A stretch of DNA of 64,000 nt from Streptococcus castoreus DSM 17536 (lineage in GTDB: Bacteria; Bacillota; Bacilli; Lactobacillales; Streptococcaceae): the NCBI RefSeq assembly GCF_000425025.1, contig NZ_AUKZ01000006.1, positions 1-64,000 of the forward strand, read 5' to 3'. The translations under genes were made by a program, and so were the position numbers. Below, one piece after another: positions 1 to 12,000 of this stretch. How positions within the stretch are numbered: position 1 is the first letter of the stretch; the number at the start of each line of letters is the position of its first letter. The notes beneath the pieces are model-generated. The model ran no database searches, was not told where the DNA came from, and was given only the letters and a program-made list of their open reading frames with translations.

Positions 1-6
1 TTTATT

Positions 7-1401
7 TTATTCTCCTTTTTCTTTTGAGTGCTTATAGCCGTATAAAATATATACTAGTGTCCCTAATATACTGCTTGTCAGAAAGGCTACCCACGTAAAC
101 AGTGTGTATTGACTCATGAACGACACGCTGATTAGTATCGAAAATAATGGTAAATAGGGTACTAAGGGCGTTTTAAATTCACCTGACTTTGGACTTCCCT
201 CTCGTTTTCGGAGCCTGATCAGTGCAAAGGACATCATTATTAGATAGGCAAGTGTACAAATATTGACGAACTCTGCTAAACTTGATAGGGGAAAGAGACC
301 CGCACTAATCATCGAAAATAGCCCTACAATCACTGTTGCTTTTTGGGGAACTTTATTTTTTTCGCTAAGCGTCGAAAGGAAGCTAGGCAATAGACCATCT
401 CTACTGATGCTGTAGACAGTTCTTGCCAAAGCATAGGTCATTGAAATGCATACTGTAATTAGGGTAAAAATCGCCACTATTGAAACGTAGTCTGCTGCCC
501 AATAAAGACCAATATACCTTAGGGAAAAGGCGACTGCATCTGAGACTGTTAATTGCGTATAATGAACAATTCCTGTCAACACCATGGTAACAACAATATA
601 CAGGACCGTAACAATCGCTAGAGATAAGATGATTCCTTTGGGGATGGTTTTTTGCGGATCTTTTACTTCATCTACTGTCATTGAGATGGATTCAAATCCT
701 AAAAATGCAAAAAACATAACCGAGGCTCCTGCAAATATCCCTGTTTTTCCTCCATAAACCTGTCCAAAACCATACGGGGAAAAGTTAGCCCAATTATGAC
801 TATCAATAAAGAAAAGGCCTACAAAGATAAATAAAGCGAGGGCTGAAAACTTCAAAATAACTAAAAAACTATTAAATCTTAATGCGGTTTTAGAATTCAT
901 CAAAACTATTCCCGTGACGACTAGCATGACCATAATGGGTAAAAGGTCAATATACGTTCCATTTTTCGGATTGAAGGTCCCATTTAACGCAGTTGGCAAA
1001 TATAGACCATAATTGGCTAATAACCCCTTTAGATAGCTTCCCCAACCAACTGCAACACTAGATACCGCTGTTAGAAACTCCATAATTATATACCAGCCGA
1101 CAAGCCATGCTGGAAATTCTCCCAACGTGGCATAAACGTAACTATAGGCACCCCCATTAGAGGGAATACGTGAGGCAAATTCGGCATAAAATAGTGCAAG
1201 TATACCAATAGCTAGCGCTGAAATGATAATTGAAATCGTTAAAGCCGGACCTGCATAGGTTGCAGCTCCAATGCCAGTAATCGTAAATATCCCTGTTCCA
1301 ACCATTGATCCTAGACCCAAAAATACTAAATCAGCTACTTTTAAGTGTCTAGGCATTTCCGTCCTAGGGCGATAGATCTGTTTTTTTCGAAAAATGTTCA
1401 T
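7..1401 (-). CDS. APC-family amino acid permease
   Basis: Predicted 464-aa cytoplasmic-membrane amino acid transporter with about 12 hydrophobic segments. The N-terminal stretch has the glycine-rich APC signature (GLGSMVGTGIFTITG, about residues 29-43), followed by the typical GGAYSYVYATLGEFPAW segment in TM3. It resembles the YfnA/cationic amino acid permease branch; the substrate cannot be read from sequence. It lies downstream of ftsH with its own short 5' region, and the ftsH terminator separates the two, so it is probably transcribed separately. The same permease next to ftsH is familiar from pyogenic streptococci. The ATG start follows a purine-rich AAAGAGA. Confidence 0.85.
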   Translation of the reverse strand: MNIFRKKQIYRPRTEMPRHLKVADLVFLGLGSMVGTGIFTITGIGAATYAGPALTISIIISALAIGILALFYAEFASRIPSNGGAYSYVYATLGEFPAWLVGWYIIMEFLTAVSSVAVGWGSYLKGLLANYGLYLPTALNGTFNPKNGTYIDLLPIMVMLVVTGIVLMNSKTALRFNSFLVILKFSALALFIFVGLFFIDSHNWANFSPYGFGQVYGGKTGIFAGASVMFFAFLGFESISMTVDEVKDPQKTIPKGIILSLAIVTVLYIVVTMVLTGIVHYTQLTVSDAVAFSLRYIGLYWAADYVSIVAIFTLITVCISMTYALARTVYSISRDGLLPSFLSTLSEKNKVPQKATVIVGLFSMISAGLFPLSSLAEFVNICTLAYLIMMSFALIRLRKREGSPKSGEFKTPLVPYLPLFSILISVSFMSQYTLFTWVAFLTSSILGTLVYILYGYKHSKEKGE

Positions 1402-1524
1402 CTAATCTCTTTCTACTTCTGGACTGTGTTTCCCCAGTTTAGCATACTTACTAATATTTGTAAATTTAATCAAATCTAGGTCTTAGTCGGTGGAAGGTAC
1501 CAGAGACAAAACACCCTTTTAAAA

Positions 1525-1556
1525 AAGCTAAATTCCTCTTCTGAGAAACTTAGCTT
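1525..1556 (-). terminator. Intrinsic terminator after ftsH
   Basis: Inverted repeat AAGCTAA / TTAGCTT with an inner CTC/GAG pairing, followed on the minus strand by a run of T. It lies about 20 bp past the ftsH stop codon. Confidence 0.75.
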
Positions 1557-1577
1557 CTTACATGCTTGATAAAAATA

Positions 1578-3563
1578 CTACTCGGGAGACCCTGCTTCTG
1601 TTTCTAGCATCTTGTCTTTGATCTCTTCGTATGATAAAGCATGAACTTCTTGTTCATCCGTATCTGGATCATTTGGCATTTTACCAGTCTCATAAATTGA
1701 TTTAATTTGTGCAGCATCCAATGTTTCGTATTTAAGGAGTGCTTCTGCAATTAATTTATGAGTTTCACGATTTTCATTGATAATATCAGCTGCTTGATTA
1801 CGAGCTTGATTCAATAAGTCACGGACTTCATCGTCAATCATCTGTGCTGTTTGAGTTGAATAAGATTTTTCAGGAGACAGTTGACCTGGCATCATTGCAT
1901 GGTTACCCTCATACTGGACAGGACCAAGTTTTTCACTCATACCGTATTCAGTAACCATTGCTCTCGCCATTTGGGTAGCTTGTTCAAAATCATTTGAAGC
2001 ACCTGTTGTTTGAGCATTAAAAATAATTTCTTCTGCTACACGTCCCCCCATAAGACCTGCCAGTTGTTCTTTCAAGTCACTTTTAGATAAAAGCATCTGA
2101 TCCTCTTTTGGAAGAGCAATCATATAACCACCAGCTCGTCCACGAGGAACAATGGTTACCTTGTGAACAACACGAGCATTAGATAACACCAAACCAACAA
2201 TGGTATGACCAGCTTCATGATAAGCAACCATTTCTCGCTCTCTTTGTGAAATAGTACGATCTTTCTTAGAAGGACCTGCAATAACACGATCTTCCGCTTC
2301 ATCAATATCACTGGCATCAATTTTTGATTTATTTCGACGTGCAGCCACAAGAGCAGCCTCATTAAGAACATTTTCTAAATCAGCACCAACAAAACCTGGT
2401 GTTTGCTGAGCAACAACTTTTAGGTTGACATCTTCAGCAAGTGGTTTATTTTTAGCATGAACACGTAAAATTGCCTCCCGTCCTTTAACATCCGGACGAC
2501 CAACTAAAACCTTACGATCAAAACGACCAGGTCTTAATAAGGCTGGGTCCAGAACATCACTACGGTTAGTTGCAGCAATAACAATAATACTCTCATTACC
2601 TTCAAAACCATCCATTTCGATAAGCAATTGGTTAAGCGTTTGCTCACGTTCATCGTTACCGCCACCCATGCCTGCACCACGACGGCGACCAACGGCATCA
2701 ATTTCATCAATAAAGATGATCGCACGTTCAGCTTTTTTAGCATCTTCAAACAAAGAACGAACACGGCTAGCTCCGACACCAACAAACATTTCAACAAAGT
2801 CTGAACCTGAAATACTAAAGAATGGGACACCCGCTTCGCCAGCAACAGCTTTAGCAAGAAGCGTTTTACCTGTCCCAGGAGGTCCCTCTAGAAGAACACC
2901 CGCAGGAATACGTGCACCAAGAGCCTTATATTTTTTCGGATTTTTTAAGAAATCAACAACTTCTACCAACTCTTGTTTTTCTTCTTCTGCGCCAGCAACA
3001 TCTGTAAATCTTACTTTAACATCGCCTTTTGCTTGAGATTTAGCTTTATTTTTCCCAAAACTCATGGCACCACGTGCGCCACCGCCACCTTGATTCATCA
3101 TCATCATCATGAAAACAGCAAAAATGATAATTGGCAAGAAACTCATGAGAAAAGTAATCCAAGTTCCACTTGAACTTTCTTGTTTAACAGTAACTTCTGT
3201 CCCATTTTTATCAGCAGCTGATATCATTTCCTTCACGGTAGAATCATTTGGTAAAATCAATGATGAAAAATCAGTCACTTGTGCTGAAGCATTACCCCCT
3301 AAAAACGACAAGCCAGAATCAACGGAAATTTTTTGAGCTTTCTGATACTTTCCTTTAACCTCGATAACACTTCCACTAGGTTGATAGCTAAGTGATTTAA
3401 TATCGCCAGCTTTAAGGTGTTTGATTAATTTCGAATAACTGATTTGCTGGCTTTGTGTACTTGTTCCCTTTAGATAATATTGAAATCCTGTGACAACAAT
3501 AACAATCATTAATATATATATAAAGGAGTTTTTAACAAAACCATTATTTTTATTATTTTTCAT
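1578..3563 (-). CDS. ftsH: ATP-dependent zinc metalloprotease FtsH
   Basis: Membrane-anchored AAA+ protease, 661 aa, which degrades membrane and regulatory proteins. Visible features are an N-terminal TM (about 12-30), an extracytoplasmic segment, a second TM (about 135-155), Walker A GPPGTGKT, Walker [12 protein letters not shown], the second region of homology ending in RPGRFDR, and the zinc-protease motif HEAGH. The C-terminus is acidic, as in streptococcal FtsH. It is the last gene of the tilS-hpt-ftsH run, 21 bp downstream of hpt, an arrangement conserved in streptococci. Confidence 0.97.
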   Translation of the reverse strand: MKNNKNNGFVKNSFIYILMIVIVVTGFQYYLKGTSTQSQQISYSKLIKHLKAGDIKSLSYQPSGSVIEVKGKYQKAQKISVDSGLSFLGGNASAQVTDFSSLILPNDSTVKEMISAADKNGTEVTVKQESSSGTWITFLMSFLPIIIFAVFMMMMMNQGGGGARGAMSFGKNKAKSQAKGDVKVRFTDVAGAEEEKQELVEVVDFLKNPKKYKALGARIPAGVLLEGPPGTGKTLLAKAVAGEAGVPFFSISGSDFVEMFVGVGASRVRSLFEDAKKAERAIIFIDEIDAVGRRRGAGMGGGNDEREQTLNQLLIEMDGFEGNESIIVIAATNRSDVLDPALLRPGRFDRKVLVGRPDVKGREAILRVHAKNKPLAEDVNLKVVAQQTPGFVGADLENVLNEAALVAARRNKSKIDASDIDEAEDRVIAGPSKKDRTISQREREMVAYHEAGHTIVGLVLSNARVVHKVTIVPRGRAGGYMIALPKEDQMLLSKSDLKEQLAGLMGGRVAEEIIFNAQTTGASNDFEQATQMARAMVTEYGMSEKLGPVQYEGNHAMMPGQLSPEKSYSTQTAQMIDDEVRDLLNQARNQAADIINENRETHKLIAEALLKYETLDAAQIKSIYETGKMPNDPDTDEQEVHALSYEEIKDKMLETEAGSPE

Positions 3564-3584
3564 ACAGTAATAATTGACCTTTTT

Positions 3585-4127
3585 CTATTTTGAGTAGACT
3601 TCTTCTTTTAAAACACCTACGTACGGAAGGTTACGATAATTCTCTGCATAATCCAAACCAAATCCTACGATAAACTCATTTGGAATATTATAACAAACAT
3701 AATCTGCCTCAATCTCAACAACACGGCCTTCCGGTTTATCAAACAATGTTGCAATTTTAATCGTATTGGCTTTACGATATTTGAACATATCACGCAAATA
3801 TTTCAGGGTACGACCCGTATCAATAATATCCTCAACAAAAATAATATTTCTGCCTTCAATGTTGGTGTCTACATCTTTTAAAATTTTTACTTCACCACTA
3901 CTAGTCGTCCCACCATGATAACTTGAAACCACCATAAAATCAATTTCAACGTGAGTGTCAATATGTTTCATTAACTCAGCCATAAAAGGAACCGAACCTT
4001 TCAATACACCAACCATCAAAGGATTTTTCCCCTGATAATCTTTTGTTAATTGTTCTCCAAGTTCTTTAATTTTTTGAGTAATTTCTTCTTCAGAATAAAG
4101 AATTTTTTGAATATCTTGCTCAAGCAT
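3585..4127 (-). CDS. hpt: Hypoxanthine-guanine phosphoribosyltransferase
   Basis: 180-aa purine salvage enzyme that transfers phosphoribosyl from PRPP to hypoxanthine or guanine. The PRPP-binding loop is visible as [14 protein letters not shown] (about residues 94-107), and the N-terminal [12 protein letters not shown] segment and the later [15 protein letters not shown] are typical of type I PRTases. It sits 4 bp after tilS and just before ftsH, the usual co-transcribed trio. Confidence 0.96.
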   Translation of the reverse strand: MLEQDIQKILYSEEEITQKIKELGEQLTKDYQGKNPLMVGVLKGSVPFMAELMKHIDTHVEIDFMVVSSYHGGTTSSGEVKILKDVDTNIEGRNIIFVEDIIDTGRTLKYLRDMFKYRKANTIKIATLFDKPEGRVVEIEADYVCYNIPNEFIVGFGLDYAENYRNLPYVGVLKEEVYSK

Positions 4128-4131
4128 GCTG

Positions 4132-5418
4132 TCACCTTTTTTCTAATTTATCAATATACAGTTTAGCCAACATTATATCATGTTTACAAGCTTTTCTCAA
4201 ATAAGTTTTATCACCGATAAGCACAAAAATAATTTGTCCTTCTTGTTCCCCTATAATAGCATTTTGGCGTTCCACTCCCGTAAATTTTTCATCTATAAAA
4301 AGTCGTCTTAATTTTTTTGAAAAATTCCCAAAAGAGATTCTATCACCTGCTTGACGCTTTCTAAGCTTAATAGGTGATAAACTATGTAAAGGGATAACTA
4401 TTTGACTTTGATTAGATAACAACTCATTTGAAACTAAAAATTGATAGTTTTGATAATGGAGAACATTGTTGCATTCTATCACTTTTTCCTCTTCGATTAA
4501 CTCCATCTCTAGAATGATTTTTTCGATTTTGAAGGAAAACGGATCAACTATCAGATGATAACCATTTTTAAGAGGATAACTGCCCTGTCTGCCTTTTTGA
4601 ATAAGGTACAATATATTGTCAAAATGAGCTTTTTTTAAGTGTAAGTATGGAAAATTTTCTAAATAACACTGTAATAGAAAATACTGTACTGAAGCTGATT
4701 GCTGTTGAAATTCCTTTAAATGAGTCAAGTTGAAATGTTTTGTTAAGTCTGTGAAAGCTTGAAAAAGCAACTCTGTTTCCAAGCCTAACTGATTGAGACT
4801 TTGTGCTAGCTGCGGATTTTCTTTTTCTAGCTGAGGTAGATAATGTTTACGAATCCGGTTTCTTAAAAAGTTTGTTTCTTCATTTGACGAATCTTCAAAA
4901 TGAAAAGGTTCTGGTAACTCTGATTTATAAAAAGATAAAAATGGTCTTATTAATTGCCCATTAGCAAAAGGTTGGACAGCTTTTATTCCTGATAAATGTC
5001 TTAAACGGCTACCTCTTAGGAGTCTCATAAAAATGGTTTCAGTCTGGTCATCAGCATGATGTGCTGTCACCAAGGCTGAATAATTTTCTCGCAACATAAT
5101 TTTTTCGAAAAAATCATATCGCCAGTCACGCGCAGCTTTTTCTGAAAAATCACCCTCAAAATAAGAGACATAAATTGGAATGTCATGTTTTTTTGCCCAA
5201 ATTCGTAAATAGGATTCTTCCTCATCTGACTCAGTACGTTGCTTATGATTAACGTGAGCGATCCCAATACTTATTTGTAAATCATTTTGAAAAATATGTA
5301 AAAAGTGCAGTAAATTCATTGAATCTACTCCACCAGATACAGCTATTAAAACACGCTGATGGTTATAAAAGTAAGCATATTTTTTGATTAAATTATAAAT
5401 CTCTTGATAAGTCATCAT
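4132..5418 (-). CDS. tilS: tRNA(Ile)-lysidine synthetase
   Basis: 428-aa enzyme that converts the wobble C of the CAU anticodon tRNA-Ile to lysidine. The N-terminal PP-loop ATP-pyrophosphatase motif [12 protein letters not shown] (about residues 26-37) and the [15 protein letters not shown] motif are clear; the C-terminal part fits the TilS substrate-binding domain. Its start overlaps the upstream gene by 4 nt, indicating translational coupling. Confidence 0.95.
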   Translation of the reverse strand: MMTYQEIYNLIKKYAYFYNHQRVLIAVSGGVDSMNLLHFLHIFQNDLQISIGIAHVNHKQRTESDEEESYLRIWAKKHDIPIYVSYFEGDFSEKAARDWRYDFFEKIMLRENYSALVTAHHADDQTETIFMRLLRGSRLRHLSGIKAVQPFANGQLIRPFLSFYKSELPEPFHFEDSSNEETNFLRNRIRKHYLPQLEKENPQLAQSLNQLGLETELLFQAFTDLTKHFNLTHLKEFQQQSASVQYFLLQCYLENFPYLHLKKAHFDNILYLIQKGRQGSYPLKNGYHLIVDPFSFKIEKIILEMELIEEEKVIECNNVLHYQNYQFLVSNELLSNQSQIVIPLHSLSPIKLRKRQAGDRISFGNFSKKLRRLFIDEKFTGVERQNAIIGEQEGQIIFVLIGDKTYLRKACKHDIMLAKLYIDKLEKR

Positions 5419-6701
5419 TTTAAAATAGCATAGACATCATCTGCAATAGCTGTAATGTCATCATAAGAAGCCTTATCCGTAAAAACAGATAAGATGAAAG
5501 GAGTATCTCCATAAATAATGGCTACATCATGCTTATAATCATAAGCATCACCAATCTTATGGGCTACTGGGACAGAAATATTTTTCGAAATGCGTTGGTT
5601 ATCAAATGCTGTGTGAGATAAGTAAGAAATAATCTGTCCTTTCTGATAATAAATAGCTTCCATCATATTGGCAGCAGCATGAGAAGATAATAATCGATTC
5701 TCCATATCCCAATCACTTCCCGATAATGCTTTGATCTCCGATTGAAAAGCCTGATCGTACTGATGACAAAGATAATAGCCTAAAATGTTAGTAGCTACAT
5801 TATCAGAATTCTGTGCTACCGCTTTTAAAAGTGTTGAAACTTTATAATCCTCTTTGTTAGCTACTTTACTAATTTTACCACTTCCTGATGGGTCATAATC
5901 ACCATAAAAATGATTAACATCTTCAATATATCTTAGTGATTTATTATCAGTTATTTTACCTTCTTGAATTTGTTTTTGCACACTATAAAGAGGCGCTAGT
6001 TTTGAAATACTTGCTGCATACATTTGCTTATCAGCGTTAATACCTGCACTTGCTTGTGTGTCAAGTTGTTTTACAAAAATAGAATAATTCTCTTTACTAT
6101 GTTTTTGTGTCAGCATTTCCTGAACTTTTAACATTCGGTTATCAAAACGTGACAGGTCATTTTGAGATACCCATCCCTTATTATCAATTAAATAATAAAT
6201 TCCATGTACTGTCTGTGCCATTTGACTTGCATGAACTTTTTGTGCAAATGTAAATGGAGAAGCGATTGACTTAACTCCTAAAACATAAGGTTCTGAAAAA
6301 AGAGTCACTTTTTTTTGTGTCCAAAAATAGAGATCTGTATTTACTTGACTGAGCATTACATCATCATAAACGACTTCTCTATTTGCTTCAAGATAAGTAC
6401 CATCTGCTAATTCAAAAATTGGTTTAGCACGTTCATTAATTAAAAGGGCCTTGATTTTTATTTCACTATTAGGTTTGATTGTCTTGACTGGCAAAGTTAA
6501 TTCAGAATCTTTATAAACCGTCGTCTCTTGGTAAACATTTGGATTGACAGGAACTTGACTATGATAGGTCATTGAATGAATAACTCCTTGACGTAGCTGA
6601 TAAATCGTTTCTTTTGAAAACTGATTTGTTTTTTCGGTACTAATAGCTGTCAAAGGAGACAAGAAAAAGGTCATTAACATAGCTGCTAATAATTTTTTCA
6701 T
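5415..6701 (-). CDS. Secreted beta-lactamase-fold serine hydrolase-like protein
   Basis: 428 aa, starting with a signal peptide ([19 protein letters not shown]). The C-terminal half shows class A beta-lactamase/PBP-like motifs: SISK (SxxK), SDN within [12 protein letters not shown], and KIG where KTG is usual. The N-terminal half resembles a surface-associated extension rather than a lactamase. The gene between divIC and tilS in streptococci is this protein; its role is unknown but envelope-related by context. Function as an antibiotic-hydrolysing lactamase is not supported: no clear omega-loop glutamate is seen and the third motif is altered. Confidence 0.8.
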   Translation of the reverse strand: MKKLLAAMLMTFFLSPLTAISTEKTNQFSKETIYQLRQGVIHSMTYHSQVPVNPNVYQETTVYKDSELTLPVKTIKPNSEIKIKALLINERAKPIFELADGTYLEANREVVYDDVMLSQVNTDLYFWTQKKVTLFSEPYVLGVKSIASPFTFAQKVHASQMAQTVHGIYYLIDNKGWVSQNDLSRFDNRMLKVQEMLTQKHSKENYSIFVKQLDTQASAGINADKQMYAASISKLAPLYSVQKQIQEGKITDNKSLRYIEDVNHFYGDYDPSGSGKISKVANKEDYKVSTLLKAVAQNSDNVATNILGYYLCHQYDQAFQSEIKALSGSDWDMENRLLSSHAAANMMEAIYYQKGQIISYLSHTAFDNQRISKNISVPVAHKIGDAYDYKHDVAIIYGDTPFILSVFTDKASYDDITAIADDVYAILK

Positions 6702-6713
6702 GTTAGCTCCTTT

Positions 6714-6833
6714 CTAAGTTTTTTCAAGATACTGATTTTCTTCTTTAAGTTTTTGATTTTCTTTTTCCAATTCTGCCAATTTTTCATCAGAAAAGGCTAG
6801 AAAAGTTTCTATTTTTTCAATAATATTGTTCAT
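6714..6833 (-). CDS. 39-aa coiled-coil small protein
   Basis: ATG at 6833, stop TAG at 6714. The product is 39 residues beginning MNNIIEKIETFLAFSDEKLA, and its second half is a Glu/Lys-rich heptad-like helix. The start codon lies 2 nt after the divIC stop codon and the stop is 12 bp before the next start, so the frame exactly fills a gap in a compact operon. From memory, a similarly small ORF occupies this place in S. pyogenes. Its role is unknown; coiled-coil character next to DivIC suggests a division or envelope partner (inference). Confidence 0.65.
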   Translation of the reverse strand: MNNIIEKIETFLAFSDEKLAELEKENQKLKEENQYLEKT

Positions 6834-6835
6834 AG

Positions 6836-7213
6836 TTATTTTGGTAATAATCCTGGGATTGGGTAAATAGTCTCACCCTCTCGTGATAAATAGTATTTAG
6901 CCCTTGCATATTTCTTGACAAAATCATCATTTTTCAACTGCTCAGCTAATTTTGTTTCAATTTTAGTATTTTTTTCCAACTCATCGTATTCTTTTTGCAA
7001 TTTAATGACTTGCTTGTTCTGTTTTTCAAAAATCACATAACTTTTAACGAGATTGTATGTTGGTAAAATAAATAAAAACATCATACTAACTAAAATCCAT
7101 CCCATAAAACGATTCCGTTTTTGAACTTCTTCCTCTTCAAATCGTTTTTTTAAGTTTTCTTTGTTGATATAATGATTATTTAATTGAACAATGCTAGGCT
7201 TCTTCATCAGCAT
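6836..7213 (-). CDS. divIC: Septum formation initiator (FtsB/DivIC family)
   Basis: Bitopic division protein of 123-125 aa (two in-frame ATGs, at 7213 and 7207). The order is a basic cytoplasmic N-terminus, one TM (about 37-57: [18 protein letters not shown]), then an extracellular coiled coil ([19 protein letters not shown]) and the conserved C-terminal segment [12 protein letters not shown] typical of DivIC. DivIC with DivIB and FtsL bridges early and late divisome steps. It overlaps the upstream S4-domain gene by 20 nt, a standard arrangement in Bacillota. Confidence 0.92.
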   Translation of the reverse strand: MLMKKPSIVQLNNHYINKENLKKRFEEEEVQKRNRFMGWILVSMMFLFILPTYNLVKSYVIFEKQNKQVIKLQKEYDELEKNTKIETKLAEQLKNDDFVKKYARAKYYLSREGETIYPIPGLLPK

Positions 7214-7466
7214 CTATCCTTACTTCATTGATGATTTCATACATTCTTATAGCATCTTCTTTTTTAGTGCTATCTTTCATCTCAAGTACGCGCACAGTTA
7301 ACAGCTTATTTCCAAATCTGATGTCAACTTGGTCATTTAATTTTAAGTCAGTTGAACTTTTAGCAAGAACCCCATTTACTTTGATGCGTCCTTTATCAGC
7401 AACTTCCTTAGCAACTGGACGACGTTTAATAATTCGTGATACCTTTAAATATTTATCTAACCTCAT
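7194..7466 (-). CDS. rqcP: S4-domain RNA-binding protein, RqcP/YabO-type
   Basis: 90-aa protein made almost entirely of an S4 RNA-binding domain ([20 protein letters not shown] ... [11 protein letters not shown]). In Bacillus the homologue RqcP (YabO/HslR family) works with RqcH in ribosome-associated quality control of stalled 50S subunits. The location just upstream of divIC and near mfd-pth matches the family's conserved neighbourhood. The symbol is assigned by homology and context. Confidence 0.85.
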   Translation of the reverse strand: MRLDKYLKVSRIIKRRPVAKEVADKGRIKVNGVLAKSSTDLKLNDQVDIRFGNKLLTVRVLEMKDSTKKEDAIRMYEIINEVRIDADEEA

Positions 7467-7494
7467 AATTTACCCCACAATCTCTTTCATTTTA

Positions 7495-9021
7495 TCATTT
7501 TTCTTTTCTGAATGGTAGAAAAGACCATAAATTCTCATTGAATGCTCCTAATTTTCGACAAATTATCAAAAAGCTAAACAGACCAATTCCTGTTGATAAA
7601 ATTAAAGAAATAAATGCTTCTAATCGTCCTTGTAAAGGAATGATCGATTGACCTATCAAAACCATCATAAGCATTAAAACTAAAGCTACCCAAAATTTTC
7701 CATTACATAAAAAAGCCCAGTTAATTGACGTTAGCCAAACATATATAAGTAAGACTATAATTAAAGAAATTAAGGTTGATAAAGAACTTCCTAAAATACC
7801 GTAATAATAAGTTAACAGAGGTGTCAATCCTAATTTACAACCTATACCAATCAGTAAAATTATGAATGACATGCGCATCTGATTTTCAATAAAACATTTC
7901 TGATGAAAAAATTGAATCATGCTGGAAATCACTATGATAACTAGATAAAACATTAGCGCCGCCCAACCTTTATTATCTTCAAATAAAGTCAAATTCATTA
8001 GATGAAGAATACTCATAAAACCAGTAGTTAAGGTCACATTAAAATAAAAGATAAATGCAAAAAAATCTTGGCTCTGGACTTTATAAGCAATTTTATTATG
8101 ATGGTATAGGCGCGTTAGTTTAGGTAAGTAACTGGTAAATAAGGCTGTTGAAAAAATTAAACCAAATTGAATTAAAGACTGCCCTCGATCATAGATCCCC
8201 TTACTAATTTCAGCCAACTGATTAGAATATCCAGCACTCACTAGACTATTTTTGATAAAGAGAGAATCTAGTAATTGAAAAAGAAACAGATAAATGGAAA
8301 AAATAATAAAGATTAAACTTGATAAGCCTAGATGTTTGAAACTTTTAAATGATAGAGAGGATTTTTTTAAAAATTCTCTAAACGAAAAGAAACTTTTCCG
8401 TCTTAAATAAATTAAAACAACTAAACTTCCCATTAAATTTCCAGCAACAGCAACATTAGCTGTAACATAAATTGTCCAGTCAAAAATAACATAACAAATA
8501 GCAGCTATCATTATGATAGTAACTCGAATCACTTGTTCAATCATTTGACTAACAGCTGTCAGTGTCATATTCATCTCTGCCTGAGCAACTCCTCGATAAA
8601 AAGAAATAAGAGGAACTGTCAATAAAACCAAGCTTGTCAAATAAATAGCAGTCCCTAATTGAGGGGTTCCAATCCACCAGGCAATTTGCTGATGCCCAAG
8701 AAAAAGGATAAAAGAAAGACCTAAACTAACTATCAGCTGTAATTTCAAAAAAGATGCTATTTGAGGATTATTTTTCTTTTGTGCCATGCTCGCAATAAGA
8801 TTTGGTAAAGCTGTTAAGCTAAGAGTTGAAATAATAGCAAGAAAGGGATAAATCTGCTGATAGGCATAAAATCCCCTATCTCCCACCAAATTCTGATAAG
8901 GAATACGGTAAGTCGCTGCTAATATTTTTGAAACAAGACCACTAATTGTCATTAAAAGACTCGTTTGTCTAAAATGATGAGATTGTTTTTCTAGATTTAA
9001 TTTCACTAAGGGCTTCTCCAA
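7495..9021 (-). CDS. MATE/MurJ-like oligosaccharide-lipid flippase family membrane protein
   Basis: 508 aa with about 14 hydrophobic segments. The N-terminal LLMTISGLVSKILAATYRIP and GFYAYQQIYPFLAI resemble the polysaccharide biosynthesis/SpoVB-MurJ superfamily, whose members flip lipid-linked wall precursors. The longest frame starts at a TTG (9021) that overlaps the 3' end of mfd by 53 nt; no strong ribosome-binding site is seen there, and the internal Met of LLMTISG is an alternative start about 22 codons in. The substrate is unknown. It is a cell-envelope gene placed between mfd and rqcP-divIC. Confidence 0.8.
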   Translation of the reverse strand: MEKPLVKLNLEKQSHHFRQTSLLMTISGLVSKILAATYRIPYQNLVGDRGFYAYQQIYPFLAIISTLSLTALPNLIASMAQKKNNPQIASFLKLQLIVSLGLSFILFLGHQQIAWWIGTPQLGTAIYLTSLVLLTVPLISFYRGVAQAEMNMTLTAVSQMIEQVIRVTIIMIAAICYVIFDWTIYVTANVAVAGNLMGSLVVLIYLRRKSFFSFREFLKKSSLSFKSFKHLGLSSLIFIIFSIYLFLFQLLDSLFIKNSLVSAGYSNQLAEISKGIYDRGQSLIQFGLIFSTALFTSYLPKLTRLYHHNKIAYKVQSQDFFAFIFYFNVTLTTGFMSILHLMNLTLFEDNKGWAALMFYLVIIVISSMIQFFHQKCFIENQMRMSFIILLIGIGCKLGLTPLLTYYYGILGSSLSTLISLIIVLLIYVWLTSINWAFLCNGKFWVALVLMLMMVLIGQSIIPLQGRLEAFISLILSTGIGLFSFLIICRKLGAFNENLWSFLPFRKEK

Positions 9022-12000
9022 ATGTCATCAATTCTTTTAAAATAGTATCGTCTTTTTGATTTCGAACTTCAAAAACAATATCTATTTTGCCACTATTTTC
9101 ACTAATTTTAGCTTTAAGAAGTGTTTTTGATAAAGCTTCAAAATAATCCTGTGTTAGAAAGTATTGTAAAGAGGTTGCTTCAAATCGAACGGTTACTTGG
9201 TTATTTTTTCGCTCAAGTAATTCTGCAAAAGCATTATCCATATAATATTTCAATAAACCAATTTCTAGTAAATAGGCAACTTGATCTGGATATTCTCCAA
9301 ATCTATCAATTACCTCATCTTGTAATTGATTGTAGTCACTTTTACCTTCAATTTCTCTAATCCGCTTATAAATTTCAATTTTTTGTCTCTCGTCACTGAT
9401 GTATTCTTGAGGTAAATAGGCATCTATTTGTAAGTTAATTTCTGTATTTCCTTTTTGTCTTATTATTGATTTACCTTGTTTATTGGCAATTGCTTGCTCT
9501 AACAATTGCGAGTACATTTCAAAACCAACCGAATCAATAAAGCCACTTTGGGATGCTCCTAAAATATTGCCTGCTCCTCGAATGGATAAATCTCGCATAG
9601 CGATTTTAAAACCTGATCCTAACTCTGTAAACCCTTTAATAGCTTCCAACCGCTTTTCTGAAACTTCGGTCAACACTTTATTCGGACGATACATCAGATA
9701 AGCATAGGCAATCCGGTTACTTCGACCAACACGTCCACGAAGTTGATACAAAGTTGACAATCCCATATGATCAGCATTTTCAATAATTAAAGTATTAACA
9801 TTTGAAATATCGACACCCGTTTCAATAATCGTAGTAGTCACAAGAACATCATAGTCACCATTAATAAAATCAATCAAGGTGTTTTCCAATTGCATTTCGC
9901 CCATTTGACCATGGACAAACCCTATGGAAGCTTCTGGAATTAATTCTTGCAGTTCTGCTACTTTTTTGTCAATTGTATCAACTTTATTGTAAACATAAAA
10001 GACTTGTCCACCACGATCCATTTCGCGAATAATAGCTTCACGAACTAAGCCAAAATTGTTTTCTAAGACATAAGTCTGGACAGGATAGCGGTTTGTCGGA
10101 GGTGTTTCGATAATAGATAAGTCACGAATGCCTAACATAGAGAGATGTAAAGTTCTAGGGATTGGTGTAGCTGTTAAGGTCAGCACATCAACCTTTGTTT
10201 TCAATTTTTTTAATGTCTCTTTATGCTTAACACCAAATCGCTGTTCTTCATCAATAATAATTAGACCCAAATCAGAAAAAACAACATCTTTTGATAACAG
10301 ACGATGAGTACCAATGATAATGTCAATTTGTCCTTTTTTTATGCGTTTTAAAGTTTCTATTTGCTCCTTTTTACTACGAAAGCGACTTAAGACATCTATT
10401 TCAACAGGATAATTTTCAAAACGAACTTTAAAATTTTCATAGTGTTGTTGAGCTAGTACAGTTGTTGGAACTAAAACAACTACTTGTTTATAATCACTTA
10501 CAGCTTTAAAAGCTGCACGCATAGCAACTTCCGTTTTACCAAAGCCAACATCACCAACTAAAAGACGGTCCATTGGTTGTACACTTTCCATATCAGCCTT
10601 AACTTCCTTAATTGATCTAATCTGATCATCTGTTTCAACAAAAGCAAAATCATCAGCGAAAGCTCGCTGTAAATCATCGTCCGGTGAAAATTGAAATCCT
10701 TTTTGCTGACTTCTTTCCGCATATAGTTTTAGAAGATCATCAGCAATATCTTCAACTTGCTTAGTTACTTTTTGTTTTGTTTTCTGGAAACGCCCATCGT
10801 TTAACTTGTTAATTTTAGGCTCTTTCCCACCTGCAGAAACATATTTTGACAAGCTACCAATCTGGTCAACCGGTAAAGAAATACGATCTGAGTTTTGATA
10901 CTGGATAGTCACATAATCTCTGTGAACTCCTTGAACTTTAATCGTTTCAATACCTAAAAAACGACCAATCCCATGCACACTATGGACTACATAATCACCA
11001 ACTGCCAACTCATTATAATCTTTTAAACGTTCAGCATTACTGATATTAGAACGTCTAATACGACGTTTTATCTTTTTATGATAAATCTCGCATTCTGTAA
11101 TTAGAACCAACTTTTCATCCGCAAAGTAAAATCCACCAGAAATACTTCCAATGATAATTTGTGATTCACGTGAAACTAATTGGTCCGCTTTCACTAAAGG
11201 AAGCTCAAACTGATAATCTTCAAATGATTTTTTTAAACGTTTGTAAGCATTCTCAGACTCAACTTGGACAATCACCGTTGTTTTCGACTTTTGATAACGT
11301 TTAATATCATCAATCAGTAATGGAAACTGATTGAAAAACTCTTGCATGGTATATTGTGTCAATTGATGTATCAGGTCAAATTTAATATTTCCAAGCCCTT
11401 TATGAAAATTTGAAAAAAAAGTAGCTGGTTTATAGTGGCGCAAATTACGATAATTATCTGCAAAATAACGTAAATTAGAAATCGCTTTACCTTGGTGTAA
11501 ATCTTCTGTCAAGAGATTGGCAACTTCTAAATCAAATCTAGCATTTTTATCCACCAATTTCTGAAAATCATCAAAAAATAAAGGGGTTCCCTTAGGAATA
11601 TAGTCTAATACTGTCCACTCTTTTTCATAAAATAAAGATTGAAATTTCCGAATATCCTTATGTTTAAAACCGTCTTTTGAAACAGATAAAAGATCTTCTA
11701 AGTAAGCTTTTTTATCATTTTTAGCTGTTTTTAGTGCTTTCTTAAGTTGATCAATCCCCCTTTGAAAGTCACTGGGTTCAAAAATTAAATCACTAGCTGA
11801 TCCTATTAAAAGATCATCTAATTGTTCAAATGATTTTTGAGTTTCCGGATTAAGCTGTCTAATACCATCAATTTCATCACCAAAAAATTCAATTCGAAAA
11901 GGTAGGTCTTGTGTCATTTCATAAATATCTAAAATATCTCCTCTATGACTAAATTCTCCAGGATTGATGACTTGAGAAACTTTTTGATAACCAACAGTGA

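Noticed and set aside
2668-3336. Plus-strand ORFs antisense to ftsH
   Set aside because: Fully inside a strongly conserved gene on the other strand, with no ribosome-binding site and repetitive composition.
5415-6701. Beta-lactamase resistance gene
   Set aside because: Core streptococcal locus with altered KTG motif and long N-terminal extension; no sign of resistance function or transfer.
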